Assembly: GCA_963778375.1 (NCBI GenBank)
Contig: CAVZTX010000010.1
Span: forward strand, 124,001-188,000
From: CAVZTX01 sp963778375
GTDB lineage: Bacteria > Chloroflexota > Ktedonobacteria > Ktedonobacterales > Ktedonobacteraceae
Direction: 5' to 3'
Length of the DNA: 64,000 nt
Both the position numbers and the translations under genes were made by a program. A model generated the notes under the pieces. It made no database searches, was not told the DNA's origin, and saw only the letters and a list, made by a program, of their open reading frames with translations. This document shows positions 15,247 to 24,447 of this stretch, piece after piece (within the stretch, counting starts at the first letter, position 1; every line of letters begins with the position of its first letter).

Positions 15247-16740
15247 ATGGCAAAGTATGTGCTTGCCCTGGACCAGGGCACGACCAGTTCGCGGGCGATT
15301 GTCTTCAATCACGATGGCGCGATTGTCAGTGTAGCGCAGCAGGAATTCCCACAGATCTATCCATCGCCAGGTCTGGTTGAACATGATCCAGAAGCGATCT
15401 GGTCAAGTCAACTTGCGGTCGCCAAGGAGGCATTGCAGAAGGCGGGGGCCTCAGCCTCTGATATCGCAGCACTTGGTATCACCAATCAGCGTGAGACAGC
15501 TATCGTCTGGGACAAGAATACGGGCAAACCTGTTTTCAATGCTATCGTGTGGCAGAGCCGCTTGACGGTTCCTATTTGCGATGCTTTGAAGGCAAAGGGC
15601 TTTGACAAGGAAATCCGTGAGCGTACAGGGTTGGTGACCGACGCATATTTTTCCGGTACGAAGGTCAAGTGGATTCTTGACAATGTTCCCGGCGTGCGTG
15701 AAAAGGCGGAGCGCGGCGAGGCGCTCTTTGGCAATGTAGATACGTTCTTAATGTGGCGTCTTTCTAAGGGCAAAGTCCATGCCACCGATCCCTCTAATGC
15801 CTCACGTACCCTCTTGTACAACATTTATCAAGGCGACTGGGATGATGTCATTCTCAAAGAACTGGGCGTTCCGCGAGCGATGTTGCCCGAGGTCAAGCCT
15901 TCGAGTGGAGTCTTTGGAGAGACTGATCCTGAGTTCTTTGGCGGGGCAATTCAAATGGCGGGTGATGCAGGTGACCAACAGGCGGCCACCTTCGGACAGG
16001 CATGTTACGAAGTTGGTATGGCGAAGAATACGTACGGTACTGGCTGTTTCATGCTGATGAACACCGGTGAGAAGGGCGTCCCTTCACAAAATGGATTGCT
16101 TACCACTATCGGTTGGGGTATCGACAATAAGACTGTGTATGCGTTGGAAGGAAGCATCTTTATTACTGGCGCTGCTGTGCAGTGGCTGCGCGATAGCCTC
16201 AGGGCTATCAAGAGCAGCGGTGATGTCGAGACGCTGGCTAGTGAGGTTCCTGATAATGGCGGTGTCTATATGGTACCGGCATTTGTCGGCCTCGGTGCTC
16301 CCTACTGGGATCCATACGCTCGTGGTACGATTATCGGCCTGACTCGAGGTTCAACTGTGGCGCATATTGCGCGTGCTACATTGGAGTCCATGTGCTATCA
16401 GACGCGCGATGTGTTGGAGGCGATGACGGCAGATAGCGGCGTTACGTTGAAGGCTTTGCGCGTCGATGGTGGTGCTGTGGTTAATAACCTGCTGATGCAA
16501 TTCCAGGCGGATATTCTGGGCGTACCAGTGCAGCGACCAAAGGTTGCTGAGACGACGGCTCTAGGCGCTGCATACCTGGCTGGTCTTGCAGTTGGTTTCT
16601 GGGATAGCCAGCAACAGGTAGCCGAGCAGTGGGCTGTCGATCGCACCTTTGAGCCGCAGATGAGTGAGAGTGAGCGTGAAAAGCTCTACGCGGGCTGGAA
16701 GCGAGCTGTCGAGCGGTCACGAGGTTGGGAACAGGCGTAG
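15247..16740 (+). CDS. glpK: Glycerol kinase
   Basis: A 497-residue FGGY-family kinase of normal length. ALDQGTTSSRAIVF is the N-terminal phosphate-1 loop, GITNQRET the glycerol-binding strand, and AGDAGDQQAATFGQ and VDGGAVVNNLLMQFQADILGVPVQRP the FGGY signatures. It makes sn-glycerol-3-phosphate from glycerol and ATP in the cytosol. It heads the glpK-glpF-glpD run and is preceded by a leader with a perfect hairpin. A His-domain site for PTS phosphorylation is not obvious. Confidence 0.97.
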   Translation: MAKYVLALDQGTTSSRAIVFNHDGAIVSVAQQEFPQIYPSPGLVEHDPEAIWSSQLAVAKEALQKAGASASDIAALGITNQRETAIVWDKNTGKPVFNAIVWQSRLTVPICDALKAKGFDKEIRERTGLVTDAYFSGTKVKWILDNVPGVREKAERGEALFGNVDTFLMWRLSKGKVHATDPSNASRTLLYNIYQGDWDDVILKELGVPRAMLPEVKPSSGVFGETDPEFFGGAIQMAGDAGDQQAATFGQACYEVGMAKNTYGTGCFMLMNTGEKGVPSQNGLLTTIGWGIDNKTVYALEGSIFITGAAVQWLRDSLRAIKSSGDVETLASEVPDNGGVYMVPAFVGLGAPYWDPYARGTIIGLTRGSTVAHIARATLESMCYQTRDVLEAMTADSGVTLKALRVDGGAVVNNLLMQFQADILGVPVQRPKVAETTALGAAYLAGLAVGFWDSQQQVAEQWAVDRTFEPQMSESEREKLYAGWKRAVERSRGWEQA

Positions 16741-16760
16741 ATAAAAGCCAGAAAGGAATC

Positions 16761-16790
16761 CGTAGGGGCCAGATTCATCGCGCCCCTACG
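16761..16790 (-). repeat. GCCCCTAC-type palindromic repeat after glpK
   Basis: GTAGGGGC and GCCCCTAC are inverted around an AGATTCATC core. Reverse orientation of the copy at 5114-5140. It lies 20 bp past the glpK stop. Confidence 0.6.
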
Positions 16791-16953
16791 GATAGCCCGC
16801 TGCTTCGCCGGGTAATCCCTGTCTTATCGTTATTATGTTTCTACAAAACTTGTAATGCATCCTTTGTAGTGCGTTCTTTGTTGTAATTGTTGTGATTTTA
16901 GCGGTAATTCTATTAGCCGCTGTTCCTCAACCTTAGAAAAGGAGTGAGCATCT

Positions 16954-17901
16954 ATGGCAATGCGAGCTGTAGACAGACCAAGTGCACTTGCTGGTACATT
17001 TGGTGAAACAATTGCAGAGTTCTTCGGCACGATGGTGCTGATTCTCTTCGGTGATGGCTGCGTGGCAGTCTTTGGGCTCTTTGGTACAAAATTGGGAGTG
17101 GGTATAGGTGCGGATACCTGGCCGGTCATTATCTTCGGGTGGGGTTTTGCCGTTATGTTAGGCATATACGTTGCAGGAGCTATCAGTGGCGCTCATCTCA
17201 ATCCTGCTGTAACGTTAGCATTTGCTGTGAGAGGTAAATTCGCTTGGAATAAGGTGCTTCCTTACTGGCTAGCCCAGGTACTTGGCGCGTTTGTTGCGGC
17301 CCTTATTCTCTACTTCGTCTACCAGGGGGCGCTTACCAATGCTTTGGCGGCGAATCATCTGAGCATTGGTAACATTGCCCAGGGACCGACTTTTGGTGGT
17401 AAGGGTTACGGGTGGATTTTTTACACTGGCCATAGGTCATTCGTTGGAGGGTTCGGCGCCTTCGGTGACGAGTTTATCGGGACTGCTCTGCTGGTAGGAC
17501 TGATCTTTGCAATCGTTGATGTGCGCAACCAGCCCGTTCAGGCCAATCTGAATCCACTGATTATTGGCCTCCTGATCGTAGCAATTGGTGCTTCGTTCGG
17601 GGCGAACAGCGGGTATGCCATCAACCCTGCTCGCGATTTTGGTCCTCGTCTTTGGATTGGCCTCGTCAGCGGTTTTGCTAGCTTTTCCGCGGACAATTTC
17701 TACTTCTGGATACCCATCGTCGCTCCACTTTTAGGAGGTGCTGTCGGTGCTCTGATATACGACTTCACTATTGCCAAAGTGCTGGAGGCAAGGGGACTGA
17801 TGATATCTGGTGATGCTGTATCCAAAGGTGAAGCGGTGCGCGAGCCATCTGCTGACGCCGAAACAAGAGGTAGGTCCGTACGCGAGGAGCCCGGAGTCTA
17901 A
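16954..17901 (+). CDS. glpF: Glycerol uptake facilitator (aquaglyceroporin)
   Basis: A 315-residue MIP-family channel with both pore signatures, HLNPAVTLAFAVRGK and GYAINPARDFGPR; the Asp after the second NPAR is the mark of glyceroporins. Six hydrophobic segments are visible. The ~25-residue polar cytosolic tail is longer than in E. coli GlpF. AAAAGGAGTGAGC precedes the ATG. A CTACAAA/TTTGTAG inverted repeat (16841-16869) lies in its leader. It is placed between glpK and glpD. Confidence 0.95.
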   Translation: MAMRAVDRPSALAGTFGETIAEFFGTMVLILFGDGCVAVFGLFGTKLGVGIGADTWPVIIFGWGFAVMLGIYVAGAISGAHLNPAVTLAFAVRGKFAWNKVLPYWLAQVLGAFVAALILYFVYQGALTNALAANHLSIGNIAQGPTFGGKGYGWIFYTGHRSFVGGFGAFGDEFIGTALLVGLIFAIVDVRNQPVQANLNPLIIGLLIVAIGASFGANSGYAINPARDFGPRLWIGLVSGFASFSADNFYFWIPIVAPLLGGAVGALIYDFTIAKVLEARGLMISGDAVSKGEAVREPSADAETRGRSVREEPGV

Positions 17902-17915
17902 TAGTTTCGCAGTCG

Positions 17916-17965
17916 CGAACATACGAAAGGACGAACATGCGAAAATGTGAATTTTCGTATGTTCG
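17916..17965 (+). promoter_or_regulatory. Repeated and inverted CGAACATACGAAA motif before glpD
   Basis: CGAACATACGAAA (17916-17928), a direct near-copy CGAACATGCGAAA (17932-17944), and an inverted perfect copy (17953-17965) occupy the 73-bp gap between glpF and glpD. They form a 13-bp stem 9 bp from the glpD start. This may be an operator or an RNA hairpin for GlpP control; it would also sequester the initiation region. Confidence 0.55.
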
Positions 17966-17974
17966 TGGTTATCC

Positions 17975-19675
17975 ATGCAACCACTATCGACAACTGTGCG
18001 CACACAAAATCTCGCGCTCCTGGCGAGCGAACGCTTCGATGTCCTTGTGATCGGGGGTGGCGTTACAGGCGCAGGTGTCGCACTGGATGCCGCTGCACGC
18101 GGTTACAAGGTCGCTCTGGTGGAGAAGGCGGATTTTGCCAGCGGTACGAGCAGTAAATCAACAAAGCTCGCGCATGGTGGCATTCGCTATCTTCCGCAGT
18201 TCGATTTCAGCCTCGTCCATGAAGCCTTGATTGAGCGTGGGCTGTTGTTCCAGAATGCTCCGTTTCTGGTGCATCCCCTGGGTTTCGTTCTCCCTATTTA
18301 TAAGGGCGACCGGCATCCGGTAGGCATGCCATTTACCACGCCTGGGGGAGTTGGGCTGAGCTTCATACTCAATATTGGACTCTGGATGTACGATATCATG
18401 GCGGGGCGACGTAATCCGAAGAGACATCATCATTTGCGCCGCAAAGATGTGATGAGGCTGGCTCCGGCCCTGATCACTGAGGGGTTGAAAGAAGGTTTCG
18501 TCTACTACGACGGGCAAACCAATGATGCTCGCCTAACGATGGCACTCATCCACACCGCTGCTCAACATGGGGCGATCATCACGAATTATACGGAGGTGAC
18601 CTCTTTTGTCCTTGAGCAGGACAAGGTATGCGGCGTTCATGTGCGTGATCGGCTTAGCGGCTCGGAGATTACGGTACATGCTCGGCATATCGTGAATGCC
18701 ACAGGGATTTACTCCGAGCAGGTTGAGGCTCTTACCGGTTATGAGCCGCAGGTTCAGGTTGAGCCAAGTAAGGGTGTGCATCTGGTTTTCTCGCGTGAAG
18801 ATCTTCAAGTTGGAAATGATGCAATCGTTTTACCGGAGACGGATGACAAACGCATTCTGTTCATCGTTCCATGGGAGGGGCGTGCAATTTATGGAACGAC
18901 CGATACCGGCACAGGCGATCTCGATCACCCGATGGCGACACAGGAAGATGTCTCGTATTTACTGAACCACCTCAACCGCTACCTCTCGGTCCATCTAACG
19001 AAAGAGAATATCATCAGCGTCTATGCCGGCTATCGTCCGCTGCTGCGCTCACGTAGTTCGGCACATTCAACAGCGAGGCTTTCACGTACCCACGCGGTCT
19101 TGCAGAGTCCATCTGGCTTGGTGACAATTGTCGGTGGGAAGCTGACGACCTACCGTCGCATGGCACAAGATACGGTTGATGTGCTGAGTCGGCGTGACGG
19201 TGTGGTGTCCCCACCGCATCCCACACAACACTTGCCATTGCAGGGAAGCGCTGGCTGGCCTGCTGCTAAGCGTGAACTGGAAGCCAGGGGTGCATCGCTT
19301 GGGCTGAGTGCGGATGTGATCGCGCATCTTGGACATAGTTATGGCTCTGAGGCGATTACCTTGTTAGGTCTTGTCGAGAAGGATGCTTCGTTAGCGACGC
19401 GGCTCATCGACGATCTGCCTTACATCCGCGCAGAAGTGGTCCATGCATGTCGTTCCGAGATGGCAATGACGCCCTATGATGTACTGGCTCGCCGCACCTC
19501 GATTATACTGGTGGATCGGCAGCGAGGTCTGGAAGTCCTTGATGAAGTTGCTGCTTTGATGGCAAAAGAGCTTCAATGGACACCTGAACAGGAGCAGTCT
19601 CTGACGAGTGCCTATCGTACTACTGTTGAGGAGCAACTGGCTAGTGAGCAGATAGCTGAGAAGATGCTTCAATAG
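17975..19675 (+). CDS. glpD: Glycerol-3-phosphate dehydrogenase (FAD, quinone-linked)
   Basis: A 566-residue protein with the FAD motif VLVIGGGVTGAGVALDAAARG, the GlpD signature SSKSTKLAHGGIRYLPQ, and the catalytic-site segment AGYRPLLRSR. It oxidises glycerol-3-phosphate to dihydroxyacetone phosphate at the membrane. The ATG at 17975 has no clear Shine-Dalgarno; the hairpin of repeated motifs lies just ahead. The product feeds glycolysis, whose gap gene starts near the right edge of the window. Confidence 0.95.
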   Translation: MQPLSTTVRTQNLALLASERFDVLVIGGGVTGAGVALDAAARGYKVALVEKADFASGTSSKSTKLAHGGIRYLPQFDFSLVHEALIERGLLFQNAPFLVHPLGFVLPIYKGDRHPVGMPFTTPGGVGLSFILNIGLWMYDIMAGRRNPKRHHHLRRKDVMRLAPALITEGLKEGFVYYDGQTNDARLTMALIHTAAQHGAIITNYTEVTSFVLEQDKVCGVHVRDRLSGSEITVHARHIVNATGIYSEQVEALTGYEPQVQVEPSKGVHLVFSREDLQVGNDAIVLPETDDKRILFIVPWEGRAIYGTTDTGTGDLDHPMATQEDVSYLLNHLNRYLSVHLTKENIISVYAGYRPLLRSRSSAHSTARLSRTHAVLQSPSGLVTIVGGKLTTYRRMAQDTVDVLSRRDGVVSPPHPTQHLPLQGSAGWPAAKRELEARGASLGLSADVIAHLGHSYGSEAITLLGLVEKDASLATRLIDDLPYIRAEVVHACRSEMAMTPYDVLARRTSIILVDRQRGLEVLDEVAALMAKELQWTPEQEQSLTSAYRTTVEEQLASEQIAEKMLQ

Positions 19676-19697
19676 TTCCTATTTGGAAGGAGTTCGA

Positions 19698-20698
19698 ATG
19701 AAAAAACTGATCAACAAGCCAGAAGATGTGGTCAAAGAGGCGCTGGCAGGGATGCAAGCCGCCCACGGAGACCTTATTCGTGTCGATATCGAGCAGCAGG
19801 TGATTGTGCGCAAGGATGCGCCTGTGCAAGGGAAGGTAGGGGTTATTTCGGGTGGTGGCAGCGGCCATGAACCGATGCATGGAGGCTTTGTCGGTCGTGG
19901 TATGCTCGATGCTGCCTGCCCTGGCGCTATTTTTACGTCCCCAGTGCCCGATCAGATGCTTGAGGCTACACGCGCTGTGAACGGTGGAGCTGGCGTGCTT
20001 CACATAGTAAAGAACTACACCGGTGACATTCTCAACTTTGAAATGGCCGCTGAATTGGCCGCAGCCGATGGCATCAATGTAGAGAGTGTCGTCACCAACG
20101 ATGACGTTGCTGTGCAGGATAGCCTCTATACAGCGGGGCGACGCGGAGTCGGCGTTACAGTGCTGCTGGAGAAGATCGTTGGGGGTCTGGCTGAAACAGG
20201 TGCACCATTAGATCAAGTGGCGGCATTAGCACGCAAGGTCAATAATCAGGGACGCAGTATGGGTATGGCTCTTACTTCCGGCACAGTTCCTGCGGCAGGC
20301 AAGCCAACTTCGACCTAGGTGAGGATGAGATGGAGATCGGCATCGGCATTCACGGTGAGCCGGGCCGCAGACGCGTCAAGCTAGCTTCAGCCGATGAGAT
20401 TACCGAGATGCTGGCTACTCCTATCGTTGAGGACCTGGGGCTGAAGTCCGGAGAGCAGGTGCTTGCCTTCGTCAACGGTATGGGTGGTACGCCGCTTATC
20501 GAACTGTACATTGTCTACAACGCCTTGCAGCGCATTTTAGGGGGCAAAAATATCACGATTGCGCGTTCGCTGGTCGGCAGTTACATCACTTCATTGGAGA
20601 TGGCAGGCTGCTCAATCACGCTGGTACGCCTGGATGATGAACTGACTCAGTATTGGGATGCGCCTGTGCATACTCCCGCACTGAGGTGGGGAGTGTAG
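19698..20698 (+). pseudogene. dhaK: Dihydroxyacetone kinase subunit DhaK, interrupted by one frameshift
   Basis: The first frame (19698 to a TAG at ~20318) gives MKKLINKPEDVVKEALAGM, then GGGSGHEPMHGGFVGRGMLDAAC and SVVTNDDVAVQDS, ending in KPTST. The second frame (to 20698) continues with MEIGIGIHGEPGRRRVKL, whose His is the covalent dihydroxyacetone-binding residue. Restoring one T near 20309-20311 gives the expected KPTFDLGEDEMEIGIGIHGEPG. Both halves are otherwise clean, so the deletion is very recent or a sequencing error. If real, the translated part lacks the substrate-binding His. GGAAGGAG precedes the ATG. Normal length would be 333 residues. Confidence 0.9.
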
Positions 20699-20718
20699 TT
20701 GTTTCTGACAGATCGTAC

Positions 20719-20826
20719 CGGCAGGGGTAGCGCTCCTACGAAGGGCACCCGCAAGAGGCCCCACTCAGGATCACACGGCCCCTGCCCCTACAGGTACGAG
20801 GACGCGATAAATCGAGTCCCTACAGA
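20719..20826. repeat. Cluster of GCCCCTAC-type palindromic repeats between dhaK and dhaL
   Basis: At least four partial or mixed copies lie head to tail in the dhaK-dhaL gap: one near 20719-20742, one of the CACCCGCAAG core type near 20744-20762, one near 20775-20792, and a GATAAATC-core copy near 20799-20826. The gap (~265 bp) is long for this operon. Confidence 0.55.
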
Positions 20827-20962
20827 CCATCCCGCCTAAGCCAATGCAGGTACGGGTAACGAGCTAGTTGTGATTGTTGATTGTCAACATTTATCAGGGG
20901 ATATAATCGGCGTATTGAACAATTCCTCTGCAACAATCTGATTTTTGGAAGGTGCTAGAGAT

Positions 20963-21592
20963 ATGAACAATCAAGATGTCTTGCGTTGGTTGGAGCGTAC
21001 TGCCGATGTGCTACATGAAAATCGCACTTATTTAACCGAACTGGATTCCGCTATTGGTGATGCAGATCATGGTATTAACATGGATCGGGGCTTCAGCAAT
21101 GTGCGAGATAAGTTCTCTACGATGGCGGCAATGGATATAGCGACGCAGTTACGAACGGTTGGTTCTACGCTCGTCTCGACGGTGGGGGGCGCGAGTGGCC
21201 CTTTGTATGGTACAGCTTATTTACGGGCCGGGGGAGCAGTCGCGGGTAAACAGGAACTTTCGTCTGCCGATGTAGTGGCTATGCTTGAAGCTTTTGTGGG
21301 TGGCATCGTTGCTCGTGGAAAAGCCCAGCCGGGCGAAAAAACAATGCTTGATGCACTGACACCTGCTCTGGCTGCTGCTAAAGAGGCACTCAACGAGGGG
21401 GCTTCTCTTGCAGAATTGACGCAACGCGCTTCCGTAGCTGCCGAAGAGGGTATGAAGGCGACTGTTCCTATGCTGGCTACTAAGGGTCGTGCTAGCTATT
21501 TAGGTGAGCGGAGTGTTGGACATCAGGACCCTGGCGCGACATCGAGCTGGCTCATTCTTCGAAGCCTGGCTGAAACCTGCCAGAATATGTAG
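20963..21592 (+). CDS. dhaL: Dihydroxyacetone kinase subunit DhaL (ADP-binding)
   Basis: A 209-residue protein; the ATG at 20963 (MNNQDVLRWLER) follows GGAAGGTGC at a suitable distance. It carries the Mg-ADP binding segments LTELDSAIGDADHGINMDRGF, GGASGPLYGTAYLRAG and RASYLGERSVGHQDPGA. DhaL keeps ADP bound and receives phosphate from DhaM, passing it to dihydroxyacetone held by DhaK. It lies between the broken dhaK and the fused dhaM. Confidence 0.95.
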   Translation: MNNQDVLRWLERTADVLHENRTYLTELDSAIGDADHGINMDRGFSNVRDKFSTMAAMDIATQLRTVGSTLVSTVGGASGPLYGTAYLRAGGAVAGKQELSSADVVAMLEAFVGGIVARGKAQPGEKTMLDALTPALAAAKEALNEGASLAELTQRASVAAEEGMKATVPMLATKGRASYLGERSVGHQDPGATSSWLILRSLAETCQNM

Positions 21593-21651
21593 AACGAGTG
21601 ACCAGGACAGGGATGGGCAGAGCGGGGGCACCAGAGTAGGGATAAGAGGAT

Positions 21652-21678
21652 CAGGGCAGGGGCAAGCCCTGCCCCTAC
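21652..21678 (+). repeat. GCCCCTAC-type palindromic repeat between dhaL and dhaM
   Basis: GGGCAGGG and CCCTGCCC arms (21654-21661, 21667-21674) around GCAAG, ending CCCTAC. Confidence 0.6.
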
Positions 21679-21762
21679 TATACACGGCTGGTTGTCCGTT
21701 TCCCACGTCTGCCTTGAAACACTCACCCACTAGCATGTTACTTCCCCAGAGGAGACCGTACT

Positions 21763-24441
21763 ATGACGGTAGGATTGGTCATTGTCTCGCATAGCGCCCA
21801 ATTGGCAGCGGGCGTTGCTGAACTGGCCGGGCAGATGGTACAGGGCAAAACACCGATTGCGACAGCAGGCGGTGGTGTAGACGATATCCTGGGTACATCT
21901 GCCGATAAAATCCTTGCAGCTATCCAATCAGTTGATGGGCCGGATGGTGTATTGGTGCTGCTGGATCTAGGAAGTGCTCTGCTTTCTGCTGAGGTGGCTT
22001 TGGAGATGCTTGATGATGAGCAGCGGGAGCATACACGTTTGAGTTTTGCGCCCCTGGTGGAGGGAGCGGTCGCGGCAGCCGTTGAAGCGTCAGTAGGTCA
22101 CATCTTAGTACAAGTACAGCAGGCAGCGGAAAAAACGGCGAGTAGAGAGCAACTCCAAATGCTCAAGCCAGTTAGTCAGGAAGAGGAAAGCTCCGTTCCA
22201 GTAGGAGCCGAAGGGATTGAAATGCCCTCCGCTGAACGCTCACCATCGACTGATCAACTCCAGGAAGTTTATGAAACTCAATTGGTTTTGACCAACCATG
22301 CAGGTTTGCATGCTCGTCCTGCGGGTCTTTTTGTGCAAACAGCAGCACGATTCCAGGCCAAGATACAGGTGCAAAAAGGTGGACGGCAGACTGATGCAGC
22401 CAGTATTAGTGGCGTACTCTCGTTGGGTGCCCGGCAAGGCGAAACTATCACTCTGCGAGCAAGTGGGTCAGATGCTGAAGATGCGATCCATGCATTGAGC
22501 GAACTGGTACAGGCAAACTTCTATGAAACACCCTCTGTTGAACCCGTACAAGAACCAGCATTTAGGGCCGGAGCACCCGCTTCAGATAGAGAGCAGGCAA
22601 CCGCACAAAATCCTGCTATTCCTACTGAAGCCGTAGAAGTGACTTCAGGTATGCCTCAGATGACGGGAGGGTTCTGGCAGGGCATTACTACTTCAGCAGG
22701 TGTAGCTCTGGGGCCGGCACTGCTCTATACGTCGGCTAGCATTGCACTGAGCAAGGTGGAGCGCCATACTATTTCCCTGGAACAGATTTCATCTGAGCAG
22801 GCACGTTTACGAAATGCACTGAGTGATGCAGCGCAGGAGTTACATATGCTTGCAACATCTTTGCAGAGTTCTGTTGGAAAGGATCAGGCAGCTATCTTTG
22901 ATGCACAGGCGTTGATGTTGCAAGACCCGGCACTGCTTGAGGTGGCTCTGAAAAGCATTGCGGAACAGCAGCTTGACGCGGTGAGCGCACTAGCTGCGAC
23001 AGGTGAACAACATGCTTCTGTGCTCGCATCGATTGATGATCCCTTATTCGCCGCACGTGCCACTGATATGCGAGATGCCGTTAGCCGCGCTTTACAGCAC
23101 TTAAGTCCCGATATCGTCACAAAACAGGATTTAACAACACTGAGCAAGCCCGTTATCCTTGTGGCGCGTGAGCTGTCACCATCGGATACCGCGCATCTGC
23201 AACCGTCGCTGGTACTGGGCATTTGTACGACGCAGGGCGGACCTACAGCACACGCATCGATTTTAGCACGCGCGTTGGGTATTCCAGCAATTGCAGGTCT
23301 GAATGAGGCGGTTTTGCAAGCCATTCATAGCGGCGATGAATTGGGGTTAGATGCTGACAACGGGGTCCTGTATTCTACTCTCACGCCAGAGGTACACAGT
23401 GAGTTGTCCCGGCGAATCAAGGAAAGGCAGCAACAACAGACTGCGCTGAAAACTGCTGCTCAAGAAACCCATGCTCCAGTAATGGTCAATGGTCAACGGA
23501 TCTCTCTATTGGCAAACATTGGCAGCGAGGCTGAGGCTGAGGCTGCGCGACAATGGGGCGCTGAGGGTATTGGACTATTGCGCACGGAATTTCTTTTTGC
23601 TAGTGCCTCGACCTTACCAGATGAAGAAGAGCAATATCAACGCTATGTGCGGGTTTTTCGAGCGTTTATCGGGGATAGGTCAACGGATCAGGTAGGGCCA
23701 ATTGTAGTGCGCACGCTGGATGCAGGGGCGGATAAGCCGATGGCGGCATTGGATGGTGTGCTTGGACCTATGAAGGAAGCGAATCCAGCGCTTGGTTTAC
23801 GTGGTATCCGCATTCATCTGGCTCACGAGACACTGCTTGAGCAACAACTTAATGCTCTTCTGAGGGCTGCCGTTGAAACGGGCATAGAACTGCATATTAT
23901 GTTTCCGATGATCAGTACTGTTGAAGAATTGCGTACGGCGCGAGAGATTTTTGACAGGGTTTATCTAGGTCTGGACAGTTCGCAGGTCAATTTGCCGACA
24001 CATGTTTCGATTGGTATTATGGTTGAGGTACCAGCAGCGGTGATGATGGCGCGAGAGCTGGCAGAGTTGGCGGATTTCTTCAGTATTGGCGCGAATGATC
24101 TGTTGCAGTATACGCTAGCTGCTGACCGTACTAATGCTAATGTAGTTAACCTCTATTCACCTATGCAACCTGCTTTACTGCGCTTCATCCGGCAGATAGC
24201 GGAGGCTGGACGGGAGGCGGGTAAAGTGGTTGCGGTGTGCGGTGAGATGGCGAGTGATGCACGGTTGGCTCCAGTATTGGTAGGACTCGGCGTGACAGAA
24301 TTGAGTATGACGCCTACGGCTTTGCCAGCGGTGAGAGCTGCGCTGAGTCGATGGTCTTCTGAGGATCTGGGGGCGCTAGCTGAAAAGGTCAGTCAGTTGA
24401 AGACGGTAGCGGAGGTAGAAGAGGTTTTGTCACAAGGGTGA
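21763..24441 (+). CDS. dhaM: DhaM-HPr-Enzyme I fusion phosphotransferase
   Basis: An 892-residue fusion. Residues ~1-125 are the DhaM EIIA-mannose-like domain (VIVSHS, phospho-His H10). Residues ~168-255 are HPr (NHAGLHARPAG, H183). After a Pro/Glu/Ala-rich linker, residues ~305-892 form a complete Enzyme I, with the phospho-His H497 in GGPTAHASILARALG and the C-terminal PEP-binding domain ending around VCGEMASDARL (C826). E. coli DhaM stops inside EI; here EI is full length, so the protein may accept phosphate directly from PEP without a separate PtsI. It would phosphorylate ADP on DhaL. GGAGACC precedes the ATG. It converges with the PfkB kinase. Confidence 0.92.
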   Translation: MTVGLVIVSHSAQLAAGVAELAGQMVQGKTPIATAGGGVDDILGTSADKILAAIQSVDGPDGVLVLLDLGSALLSAEVALEMLDDEQREHTRLSFAPLVEGAVAAAVEASVGHILVQVQQAAEKTASREQLQMLKPVSQEEESSVPVGAEGIEMPSAERSPSTDQLQEVYETQLVLTNHAGLHARPAGLFVQTAARFQAKIQVQKGGRQTDAASISGVLSLGARQGETITLRASGSDAEDAIHALSELVQANFYETPSVEPVQEPAFRAGAPASDREQATAQNPAIPTEAVEVTSGMPQMTGGFWQGITTSAGVALGPALLYTSASIALSKVERHTISLEQISSEQARLRNALSDAAQELHMLATSLQSSVGKDQAAIFDAQALMLQDPALLEVALKSIAEQQLDAVSALAATGEQHASVLASIDDPLFAARATDMRDAVSRALQHLSPDIVTKQDLTTLSKPVILVARELSPSDTAHLQPSLVLGICTTQGGPTAHASILARALGIPAIAGLNEAVLQAIHSGDELGLDADNGVLYSTLTPEVHSELSRRIKERQQQQTALKTAAQETHAPVMVNGQRISLLANIGSEAEAEAARQWGAEGIGLLRTEFLFASASTLPDEEEQYQRYVRVFRAFIGDRSTDQVGPIVVRTLDAGADKPMAALDGVLGPMKEANPALGLRGIRIHLAHETLLEQQLNALLRAAVETGIELHIMFPMISTVEELRTAREIFDRVYLGLDSSQVNLPTHVSIGIMVEVPAAVMMARELAELADFFSIGANDLLQYTLAADRTNANVVNLYSPMQPALLRFIRQIAEAGREAGKVVAVCGEMASDARLAPVLVGLGVTELSMTPTALPAVRAALSRWSSEDLGALAEKVSQLKTVAEVEEVLSQG

Positions 24442-24447
24442 GGACAC

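Noticed and set aside
20305..20315. Programmed -1 frameshift in dhaK
   Set aside because: No slippery heptamer is visible and DhaK is not known to use recoding; a deletion or sequencing error is simpler.
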